From assembly GCA_002395525.1 (NCBI GenBank), contig DGXE01000010.1, forward strand, positions 28,518 to 50,243: DNA of 21,726 bases. Direction: 5' to 3'. The first letter of the stretch is position 1. Every line of letters starts with the position of its first letter. A program made the position numbers and the translations under genes. The notes under the pieces were generated by a model that made no database searches, was not told where the DNA came from, and worked only from the letters and a program-made list of their open reading frames with translations. Below, one piece after another: positions 6,297-13,132 of the stretch. The stretch comes from Ruminococcus sp. UBA4240. Its GTDB lineage: Bacteria; Bacillota; Clostridia; Oscillospirales; Ruminococcaceae.

Positions 6297-6323
6297 GCTT
6301 TTGTGTACAGGCTTATGCTGCGG

Positions 6324-8231
6324 TCATTCAGCCATTAGCTTGCAGATCTTTTCGGAGAAGGCAAGGGGATCCTCGATGGGCATACCCTCTATGAGCAGTG
6401 CCTGATCGTAGAGGAGTGCGGCATAGTCCTTGAACTTTTCCTTGTCGGTGTCGTAAAGCCCCTGCATAACGGAGAATATTTTATGCCCCGGGTTGAGCTC
6501 CAGCACCTTTTCACTCTTGACACGCTCGTTCTGGGGGTTCTGGTTGAGTATCTTCTCCATTTCAAGGGAGATCTGCCCCGCATTGGATATGCACACAGGA
6601 TGAGTTTTCAGCCTGTCGGAGATCTTTGCCTCGGTGATCTTGCCGTCAAGGGCTTCCTTGATGAGATCCAGCATACCCTTGTTGTCCTCGGTGAGCTTCT
6701 TGGTCTCTTCCTTCTGCTCCTCGGTGTCAAGGCCCAGATCACCCTCGGAAACGCTCCTGAATTCCTTGTCTCCGTGGCGCATGAGCACCTTTACCGCAAA
6801 TTCATCCACATTGTCTGTCAGATAGAGTATCTCATACCCCTTGTCACGCAGCAGCTCTGTCTGGGGGAGAAGCTCTGCCTTTTCCACAGTCTCTGCGGCG
6901 CAGTAGTAGATGTACTTCTGATCCTCCTTCATCCTTGAAACGTATTCATCAAGGGTGACAAGCTTCTTCTCGGCGGAGGAGGTGAACAGCAGCAGATCCT
7001 CCACTGCATCCTTGTCACGGCCGTAGTTGTCGTATACGCCGAACTTTATCTGTATGCCGAAGGCCTTCCACAGTTTTTCGTAGTCCTCACGGTGGTTTTT
7101 GAGCATCTTTGAGAGCTCGCTCTTTATGGTCTTTTCAATGCTCTTTGCAATGGCTTTGAGCTGGTGATCGTGCTGCAGCATCTCACGGGAGATGTTCAGT
7201 GACAGATCGGCGCTGTCCACAAGACCCTTTACAAAGGAGAAGTAGTCGGGCAGCAGGTCTGCACACTTATCCATGATGAGCACGCCGCTTGAATACAGCT
7301 GCAGCCCCTTTTCATATTCCCTTGAATAGAAGTTGTAGGGTGCCTGTGAGGGGATGTACAGCAGGGCATCATAGGTAGCGGCTGTGCCCTCCACCTTGGA
7401 GTGGATGTATTTGAGGGGGTCGTTGTAGTCGTAGAACTTTTCCTTGTAGAAGTTGTTGTAGTCCTCAGGCTTCAGCTCGTTCTTGTTCTTCCTCCACAGA
7501 GGCACCATGCTGTTGAGGGTCTCGTTCTCGGTGTAGGTCTCGTAAGCCTCATCGGAATAGTCGTCCTCCTTGGCATCTGCCTTCCTGCGGCTCTTTTCCA
7601 CATCCATGCGAATGGGAAAGCGCACATAGTCGGAATACTTCTTTACAAGCTCCTTTATGCGGTAGTCATCCAGGAAATCGGAGTAATTCTCGTTCTCTGC
7701 ATCATCCTTCAGGGTGAGTATCACCTCGGTGCCTGTGTCTGCCTTGTCACATTCATCTATGGTGTAGCCGTCCACGCCCTCGGATACCCAGGAATATGCC
7801 TTGTCGGAGCCGAATGCCTTGGAGCGCACTTCAACCTTCTTTGCCACCATGAATGCGGAGTAGAAGCCTACGCCGAACTGCCCGATGATGTCCACATCCT
7901 CGTTCTTTTCGTTCTCGGACTTGAACTTGAAGGAACCGCTGTTTGCAATGATGCCCAGGTTGTTCTCCAGCTCGTCCTCGGTCATGCCTATGCCGTTGTC
8001 CTTTATGGTGATGGTGCGGGCATTCTTGTCAACGGCAAGGTCTATGGCAAAGTCCCCCTTGCTCATGCCCACGCTGTCATCCGTGAGGGACTTGAAATAC
8101 AGCTTGTCTATGGCATCAGATGCATTTGAGATAAGCTCACGCAGGAATATCTCCTTGTGGGTATAGATGGAATTTATCATCATATCCAGCAAACGCTTTG
8201 ATTCCGCCTTGAATTCATTTGTTTTAGCCAT
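6324..8231 (-). CDS. htpG: Molecular chaperone HtpG (Hsp90)
   Basis: Bacterial Hsp90, a cytoplasmic homodimeric ATP-dependent chaperone. The 635-residue protein is full length. The N-terminal GHKL ATPase domain shows ELISNASDAIDKL (32-44), DNGIGM (78-83) and GQFGVGFYSAF (117-127), which build the nucleotide pocket; the middle domain carries the conserved SREML arginine region; the C-terminal dimerisation domain ends in a short LMAE tail. ATG 8231 is chosen: AAAGGAAG precedes it, and it gives the usual start MAKTNEFKAES. A longer frame to 8261 would begin inside the CIRCE operator and is unlikely. Control is by HrcA through CIRCE and a sigma-A-type promoter. The last codons and trailer are partly copied at 5375-5424. 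Confidence 0.98.
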   Translation of the reverse strand: MAKTNEFKAESKRLLDMMINSIYTHKEIFLRELISNASDAIDKLYFKSLTDDSVGMSKGDFAIDLAVDKNARTITIKDNGIGMTEDELENNLGIIANSGSFKFKSENEKNEDVDIIGQFGVGFYSAFMVAKKVEVRSKAFGSDKAYSWVSEGVDGYTIDECDKADTGTEVILTLKDDAENENYSDFLDDYRIKELVKKYSDYVRFPIRMDVEKSRRKADAKEDDYSDEAYETYTENETLNSMVPLWRKNKNELKPEDYNNFYKEKFYDYNDPLKYIHSKVEGTAATYDALLYIPSQAPYNFYSREYEKGLQLYSSGVLIMDKCADLLPDYFSFVKGLVDSADLSLNISREMLQHDHQLKAIAKSIEKTIKSELSKMLKNHREDYEKLWKAFGIQIKFGVYDNYGRDKDAVEDLLLFTSSAEKKLVTLDEYVSRMKEDQKYIYYCAAETVEKAELLPQTELLRDKGYEILYLTDNVDEFAVKVLMRHGDKEFRSVSEGDLGLDTEEQKEETKKLTEDNKGMLDLIKEALDGKITEAKISDRLKTHPVCISNAGQISLEMEKILNQNPQNERVKSEKVLELNPGHKIFSVMQGLYDTDKEKFKDYAALLYDQALLIEGMPIEDPLAFSEKICKLMAE

Positions 8232-8254
8232 GATATTACTTCCTTTGCATTGCA

Positions 8255-8281
8255 TTAGCACTCTATCTCTTTGAGTGCTAA
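8255..8281 (-). promoter_or_regulatory. CIRCE operator (HrcA binding site)
   Basis: Perfect CIRCE inverted repeat TTAGCACTC-N9-GAGTGCTAA, located between the htpG -10 box and the start codon. HrcA bound here blocks transcription until heat stress removes it. CIRCE is best known before groESL and dnaK operons; use on htpG is less common. Confidence 0.97.
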
Positions 8282-8285
8282 AATG

Positions 8286-8314
8286 ATTATACTCCCTCTG
8301 CCTGCCAAAATCAA
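8286..8314 (-). promoter_or_regulatory. Promoter of htpG
   Basis: On the minus strand TTGATT (8309-8314) and TATAAT (8286-8291) are 17 bp apart. The start point would fall at or inside the CIRCE element, the normal arrangement for HrcA repression. Confidence 0.85.
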
Positions 8315-8390
8315 GTGAGTTACATTCTTTTTACAAATGTTTCATATAATTATCACATTTGTCACATCCGGGATGACAAAATGCGGCATA

Positions 8391-8460
8391 TGTGCATAAA
8401 ACTGCTCCCTTGGAGAATATCTACAAATAATAACGGTGACAGTTCCCAAAATTATGCACA
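8391..8460. promoter_or_regulatory. Wide inverted repeat upstream of the antiporter promoter
   Basis: TGTGCATAA (8391-8399) and TTATGCACA (8452-8460) are perfect inverted copies 52 bp apart. The second ends six bases before the antiporter -35 box. They could be paired operator half-sites for a looping regulator; no regulator is identified. Confidence 0.4.
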
Positions 8461-8466
8461 ATCACA

Positions 8467-8495
8467 TTGAAAAAAGAATGTAAAAATGGTATAAT
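8467..8495 (+). promoter_or_regulatory. Promoter of the antiporter gene
   Basis: TTGAAA (8467-8472) and TATAAT (8490-8495) are separated by 17 bp, giving a strong sigma-A-type promoter 24 bp before the start codon. It diverges from the htpG promoter. Confidence 0.85.
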
Positions 8496-8519
8496 GTATT
8501 GTAGGAAAGAAGGGCAGTA

Positions 8520-9716
8520 ATGGACAGGATAGAATTTTTCAGAGATCTTGCGATAATAATCGTTGTGTCAAAGCTCATGGGGCTTGGGGCACAGAAGCTG
8601 AAAGCCCCCTCTGTGGTGGGGGAGATAATAGGCGGCCTGCTGCTGGGTCCCTGTGTCTTCGGCATCGTGCAGCAGAGCGACTATCTGGCGCTTATTGCGG
8701 AGATAGGCGTGGTAATGATAATGTTCGAGGCAGGCCTTGGCACCAATATCAGGGAGCTGCTGAAAACCGGCCCCAAGGCTTTGCTTGTAGCCCTTGTGGG
8801 GGTGTTCGTCCCTCTTGTGGGGGGTGCGCTGCTGTACGGGGCTTTCTACGGCTTTTCGGACTTCGGCACTGAGGAGTTTATGAGGGGTGTCTTCATGGGC
8901 ACCATCATGACTGCCACCTCCGTAGGCATAACAGTGGAGACTCTGAAGGAACTGGGGCACCTTAAAGGGCGCATAGGCACCCTTATCATGAGCGCTGCCA
9001 TAATAGATGATGTGATAGGCATAATCGTGCTCACCTTCGTCATAGGCTTCAAGGATCCGACGGAAAATCCCCTCAGCGTGGTGTGGAGCACACTGCTGTT
9101 CCTGGTATGTGCGCTGGGCGTGGGTATGCTTTCCTACTACCTGTTCAAGGCTATAGACAAGAAGTATCCCCACCGCAGGAGAGTGCCCATATTCGGCTTT
9201 GCCCTGTGCCTTGCCATGGCATTTGCGGCGGAGACCTTCTTCGGCATTGCGGATATCACCGGTGCATATGTGGCTGGCATAGTCCTTTGCAGTCTCAACG
9301 ATTCGGACTATATCGCCCGCAAGGTGGATATCAATTCCTACATGATCTTCGGGCCTGTATTCTTTGCGTCCATAGGCCTCAAAACCACCTTTGACGGCAT
9401 GAACGCATCTTTGCTGCTGTTTGCTCTGTGCTTTGTGGCTGTTGCACTTCTCACCAAGATCATAGGCTGCGGCGTTACCGCAAGGCTTCTTGGCAACAGC
9501 GGCAAGGACTCCCTTAAAGTGGGTGTGGGCATGATGACCCGTGGGGAGGTAGCCCTCATCGTATCCCAGAAGGGGCTTTCCGAGGGGCTTATGGAGCCTA
9601 AGTACTTTGTATGCGTCATACTGCTTATAATCGTTTCCTCTGTGGCGACCCCCATCGTACTGAAGCTTTTGTACAGGGGCGAGGAAAAGTCGGACACTGC
9701 TTTGGCGGCAGAATAA
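8520..9716 (+). CDS. CPA2-family cation/proton antiporter
   Basis: Membrane antiporter that exchanges Na+ or K+ for H+. The 398-residue protein consists of about 12-13 hydrophobic segments. It carries the two family hallmarks: TATSVGITV (131-139), matching the unwound crossing helix, and the double aspartate D163-D164 in AAIIDDVIGI, the ion-binding pair of electrogenic CPA2 exchangers such as NapA. There is no C-terminal RCK/TrkA-N domain, unlike full-length KefB/KefC, so NAD- or glutathione-type gating is not expected. ATG 8520 follows GAAAGAAGGG. The gene is divergent from htpG and only 17 bp before the ACT-domain gene, so the two are probably cotranscribed. The exact ion cannot be told from sequence. 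Confidence 0.92.
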   Translation: MDRIEFFRDLAIIIVVSKLMGLGAQKLKAPSVVGEIIGGLLLGPCVFGIVQQSDYLALIAEIGVVMIMFEAGLGTNIRELLKTGPKALLVALVGVFVPLVGGALLYGAFYGFSDFGTEEFMRGVFMGTIMTATSVGITVETLKELGHLKGRIGTLIMSAAIIDDVIGIIVLTFVIGFKDPTENPLSVVWSTLLFLVCALGVGMLSYYLFKAIDKKYPHRRRVPIFGFALCLAMAFAAETFFGIADITGAYVAGIVLCSLNDSDYIARKVDINSYMIFGPVFFASIGLKTTFDGMNASLLLFALCFVAVALLTKIIGCGVTARLLGNSGKDSLKVGVGMMTRGEVALIVSQKGLSEGLMEPKYFVCVILLIIVSSVATPIVLKLLYRGEEKSDTALAAE

Positions 9717-9733
9717 AAATCAAGGAGAATATT

Positions 9734-10003
9734 ATGCGGGCTGTAATTACAGTTGTGGGCAAGGATGCTGTGGGCATACTTGCAAAGGTGAGCACCATAT
9801 GCTCAGAGTGCAATGCAAACGTATGCGAGGTGACACAGAGCGTTTTGCAGGATATGTTCGCCATGGTCATGCTTGTGGACATAACCTCAATTTCTGTGGC
9901 ATTTTCGGATCTGCAGGACAGGCTCTCCGCTCTGGGTGACAGTCTGGGGCTTAAGATCCACACCATGCATGAGGACATATTCAACACGATGCACAGCATT
10001 TAG
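9734..10003 (+). CDS. ACT-domain protein, UPF0237 family
   Basis: An 89-residue protein that is a single ACT domain (AVITVVGKDAVGILAKVSTICSE...), the fold that binds amino acids and similar small ligands in many regulators. The GxDxxGI loop (GKDAVGI, residues 9-15) is the usual ligand-contact site. In many Firmicutes this UPF0237 gene is directly followed by a UPF0210/PFL-like gene, as it is here, so the two proteins probably act together, though the function is not established. AAGGAG stands before ATG 9734. The pair is separated here by 248 bp that contains a heptamer repeat. Confidence 0.92.
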   Translation: MRAVITVVGKDAVGILAKVSTICSECNANVCEVTQSVLQDMFAMVMLVDITSISVAFSDLQDRLSALGDSLGLKIHTMHEDIFNTMHSI

Positions 10004-10251
10004 TGACAGCTTTGTTCCGGACTGCTGATATGCACGGGGACATAAAGAGGGAAGCGGGTCAGGAGAAAGGGTTGAGAGGTTAGAGGTTAGAGGTTAGAAA
10101 TGCTGACCGCAGCCTATATCCTCTGCGAACAGCGATAATGAACAGAAAGCTAACGGCTTTTGCAGGGAAAGAGGAGAACAGGCAGGAAAATCTTTGTCAG
10201 CTCCTCTATTCCCTCCCCTCCTAACCCCTGGTTCCCAGAACGGAGAATTAT
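10004..10251. other. Spacer between ACT and PFL-like genes, with GAGGTTA repeat
   Basis: Three perfect GAGGTTA heptamers lie at 10076-10096, the same unit as at 989-1016. A possible long-range stem pairs GAGGAG near 10171 with CTCCTC near 10200. No convincing promoter, terminator or small gene is seen. The two flanking genes are normally close together, so the spacer may have grown by gain of the repeat element. Confidence 0.6.
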
Positions 10252-11607
10252 ATGATCAATGTCTATGATATACTTGAAACTATACGCATGATACAGGATG
10301 AGTGCCTGGATATACGCACCATCACTATGGGCATATCCCTGCTTGACTGTATCGACAGTGACATCGACCGTGCCTGTGACAAGGTGTATGACAAGATAAC
10401 CCGCTGCGCAAAGGATCTTGTGCGGACAGGTGAGGAGATCGAGAAGGATTACGGCATACCTATCATCAACAAGCGTCTGTCCGTAACTCCCATTGCCATG
10501 ATATCCGCCGCCAGCGACAGCTCCCCGGTGAAGTTCGCCCTCACTATGGAAAGGGCGGCAAAGGAATGCGGCGTGAACCTTATCGGCGGCTATTCCGCTC
10601 TTGTCCCCAAGGGCTTTTCTGCCGGTGATGAAAGGCTTATACGCTCCATACCCGAGGCGCTTGCCTCCACATCCTGCGTCTGCTCCTCCGTCAACATCGG
10701 CTCCACAAGGACGGGCATCAACATGGATGCTGTGAAGCTCATGGGGCAGATAGTGCGTGAATCCGCCGAGGCTACGGTGGATGACCGCTGCTTCGGTGCG
10801 GCAAAGCTGGTGGTGTTCTGCAACGCTGTGGAGGACAATCCCTTTATGGCAGGGGCATTCCACGGAGTAGGGGAGCCTGACTGCATTATCAACGTAGGGG
10901 TATCGGGACCCGGAGTTGTGCGCTCCGCCCTTGCAAAGTACCCCGATGCGGACATAAACCAGCTTGCGGACATCATCAAGAAGACTGCCTACAAGATAAC
11001 CCGTGTGGGTCAGCTGGTGGGTGTCAGGGCATCTGAAAAGCTGGGCGTGCCCTTTGGCATAGTGGATCTTTCACTGGCACCCACTCCCGCAGTAGGGGAC
11101 AGCGTGGCATACATCTTAGAGGAAATGGGGCTTGAAAAGTGCGGCTGTGCCGGCACTACCGCCTGCCTTGCCATGCTCAATGACGCAGTGAAGAAGGGCG
11201 GAGTAATGGCGTGCTCCCGCATAGGCGGCCTTTCCGGGGCATTTATCCCCGTATCGGAGGATGCGGGCATGATAGAGGCAGCACGCTCCGGCTCTTTGCT
11301 CATAGAAAAGCTGGAGGCAATGACGGCGGTATGCTCCGTGGGGCTTGACATGATAGTCATTCCCGGGGATACTCCTGCTGAGGTGATCTCCGGCATCATA
11401 GCGGATGAAGCGGCTATCGGCATGGTGAACAACAAGACCACTGCCGTGCGTGTCATACCAGCTATCGGCTGCAGGGTGGGGGATGAGCTTGACTGGGGCG
11501 GCCTGTTCGGAAAAGGCCCTGTAATGCCTGTAAACACCAATTCCCCTGCCCGCTTCATCAACAGGGGCGGACAGATACCCGCACCCCTGCACAGCCTGAA
11601 AAACTAA
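10252..11607 (+). CDS. UPF0210 / DUF711 PFL-like family protein
   Basis: A 451-residue cytoplasmic protein of the UPF0210 (DUF711) family, whose fold resembles pyruvate formate-lyase-type barrels although the glycyl-radical motif is absent. Recognisable blocks include the N-terminal ETIRMIQDECLDIRTITMG, the INVGVSGPGVV region and the GVPFGIVDLSLAPTPAVGDS segment, all strongly conserved in this family. The reaction is unknown. It is the regular companion of UPF0237 ACT proteins, so a ligand-controlled partnership with the gene at 9734 is likely. GGAGAA precedes ATG 10252. The ATPase operon begins 58 bp after its stop; only a weak GGGGC/GCCCC hairpin (11608-11628) lies between, so read-through into the operon is possible. 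Confidence 0.92.
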   Translation: MINVYDILETIRMIQDECLDIRTITMGISLLDCIDSDIDRACDKVYDKITRCAKDLVRTGEEIEKDYGIPIINKRLSVTPIAMISAASDSSPVKFALTMERAAKECGVNLIGGYSALVPKGFSAGDERLIRSIPEALASTSCVCSSVNIGSTRTGINMDAVKLMGQIVRESAEATVDDRCFGAAKLVVFCNAVEDNPFMAGAFHGVGEPDCIINVGVSGPGVVRSALAKYPDADINQLADIIKKTAYKITRVGQLVGVRASEKLGVPFGIVDLSLAPTPAVGDSVAYILEEMGLEKCGCAGTTACLAMLNDAVKKGGVMACSRIGGLSGAFIPVSEDAGMIEAARSGSLLIEKLEAMTAVCSVGLDMIVIPGDTPAEVISGIIADEAAIGMVNNKTTAVRVIPAIGCRVGDELDWGGLFGKGPVMPVNTNSPARFINRGGQIPAPLHSLKN

Positions 11608-11665
11608 GGGGCGATGTACGGCAGCCCCGTTTGTGAATGGGTGCTCTGCGGCAAAGGATGGTAAT

Positions 11666-11974
11666 ATGGACAAGATAATCCAGGCGGTAATAGATGCGGA
11701 CAGGCGTGCCGCACAGCAGATAGAGGCAGCCGAGGCCGAGGCTCTTGAGCTGGTGGCTGCTGCAAAGGAGAAGAGCCGCCTTATGATAGAGGATGCCTCA
11801 AAGCGTGCGGATGCGGAGTTTGCACAGCTCAATTCCGCAGACGATGCAAGGGCAAAGAAGGCACGGGCAGATGCCGAAGCACAGGCGGATGAACAGATAG
11901 CCGCCATGGAAAGGCAGTTTGAGGCTGATTCCGACAAATGGGCGAAGGAAATATTTGATTCCTGTACTGTTTAG
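11666..11974 (+). CDS. V/A-type ATPase peripheral stalk subunit H (G-like)
   Basis: A 102-residue, almost wholly helical, alanine- and charge-rich protein, first gene of the ATPase operon. The heptad pattern (AAQQIEAAEAEALELVAAAKEKSR...) fits the small peripheral stalk subunit that forms a right-handed coiled coil with subunit E and holds the A3B3 head against rotation. Such subunits have little sequence identity, so the call relies on size, composition and place in the operon. ATG 11666 is preferred over an in-frame ATG at 11633, since AAAGGATGG stands before it. The gene name varies between species (ntpF, atpH, ahaH). Confidence 0.8.
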   Translation: MDKIIQAVIDADRRAAQQIEAAEAEALELVAAAKEKSRLMIEDASKRADAEFAQLNSADDARAKKARADAEAQADEQIAAMERQFEADSDKWAKEIFDSCTV

Positions 11975-12017
11975 GCAGGATACTTATCTTTAAGGGCAGG
12001 GAAAGAGGTGGTGCTTC

Positions 12018-13088
12018 ATGAAGGAACAGCGTGCGGGCAGGGCGAATGCCACTATGGCAAAGATCCGTGCCATATACGGCAAAAGGCTCCGTCCCGAGGA
12101 TTTTGCCCAGCTCATATCCTGCACAGGCGTGGGTGAGGCGGCACAGTACCTGAAGGACAGCACCCACTACGCCAAGCCTCTTGAGGGCATAAGCGGGGAG
12201 AACATCCACAGGGGGCAGCTTGAGAGCCTTCTGCGCAGAGCCTATTACGAAAGGTACTTCGAGATAGTATCCTTTGAGGGGTTGGGGGACGTTCCCTTCT
12301 ACAGCTACATCACCCGAAAGACTGAGGTGGATCAGATACTTGAATGTATCACCCACATAAATTCAGGGGTCTTTGACCAGATAGTGACACTGCCTGTGTA
12401 TATGAACCGCCATACCCGCTTTGACCTGGTGGCTCTTGCAAAGGTGCGCTCCTTTGATGAGCTGATGCAGGTGGTGGGGAAGACCAGGTACGGCGATATG
12501 CTGAAAAGGTTCCGCCCCCGTGACGGCGGGCGCATAGACTACCCGGCGGTGGAACTTGCCCTGCGCACGGACTACTTTGACAAGCTCATACATTCCACCT
12601 ATGTGTTCCCGGACAATGTGCAGCTTGAGGAGTTCCTCAGGGAGCGCATAGACATGATAAACATAATCAACGCATACCGCATGAAGGTGCATTTTTCCAT
12701 GGGCGGGGAAGAGATAAGGGCGAGGATGATACCCGTTCCCGAATATGACAGCAGCACCGACAGGCTCATACAGCACATCACCCAGCGAAAGCTGGATGAG
12801 ATGTATGCTGCCCCGGACAGGGAAAGCTTTTTAAGGCTTCTTTCCGCCTCATGGTACGGCCGTGAGATGGAGAGGGAGGGCCTGACCCAGATGCCCACGG
12901 AGCGGGCGCTGGAGACCCTGCAGCACCGCCGCACAAGGCACGCCTTTGCCATGGCAAATTCCACGCCGGCGGTGTTCTTCACCTTCAATTCCCTCCTTGA
13001 AACGGAGATAAACAACGTTATAAGGGTGATAGAGGGCATACGCTATTCCCTGCCTGTTGAGGAGATATCAACACTTATAATAGACTGA
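12018..13088 (+). CDS. atpC: V/A-type ATPase subunit C (AC39/d-like)
   Basis: The 356-residue socket protein that connects the central rotor D/F to the membrane c-ring. The protein is helical and matches the V-ATPase C/AC39 family, with the typical N-terminal region (AKIRAIYGKRLRPEDFAQLI) and a repeated pattern of helical lobes; FNSLLETEINNVIRVIEGIRY near the C-terminus resembles the conserved end of the family. AGAGGTGG precedes ATG 12018. Position is notable: in the common ntp order this gene follows E, whereas here it stands second, before I. Confidence 0.9.
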   Translation: MKEQRAGRANATMAKIRAIYGKRLRPEDFAQLISCTGVGEAAQYLKDSTHYAKPLEGISGENIHRGQLESLLRRAYYERYFEIVSFEGLGDVPFYSYITRKTEVDQILECITHINSGVFDQIVTLPVYMNRHTRFDLVALAKVRSFDELMQVVGKTRYGDMLKRFRPRDGGRIDYPAVELALRTDYFDKLIHSTYVFPDNVQLEEFLRERIDMINIINAYRMKVHFSMGGEEIRARMIPVPEYDSSTDRLIQHITQRKLDEMYAAPDRESFLRLLSASWYGREMEREGLTQMPTERALETLQHRRTRHAFAMANSTPAVFFTFNSLLETEINNVIRVIEGIRYSLPVEEISTLIID

Positions 13089-13132
13089 CAGCACGGCATA
13101 ATCCCATCTTATATGTTACGGGGGTCGATAAA

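Noticed and set aside
7401..8129. 242-codon frame opposite htpG
   Set aside because: It is a mirror frame of a strongly conserved gene. It has no ribosome binding site, and its composition is the valine/leucine/glycine-rich pattern usual for antisense frames.
8232..8261. Upstream start for htpG at 8261
   Set aside because: It would place the first codons inside the CIRCE operator. ATG 8231 has a proper ribosome binding site and the normal HtpG N-terminus.
8365..8380. Hairpin GTCACATCC/GGGATGAC upstream of the antiporter
   Set aside because: Pairing is interrupted and leaves almost no loop, and no known element matches it.
11608..11630. Strong terminator between the PFL-like gene and the ATPase operon
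   Set aside because: The GGGGC/GCCCC stem is only five pairs with an 11-base loop and no T run.
11116..11937. 273-codon minus-strand frame across the PFL-like and ATPase H genes
   Set aside because: It spans two real genes and their spacer, and consists of alanine/serine-rich mirror sequence.
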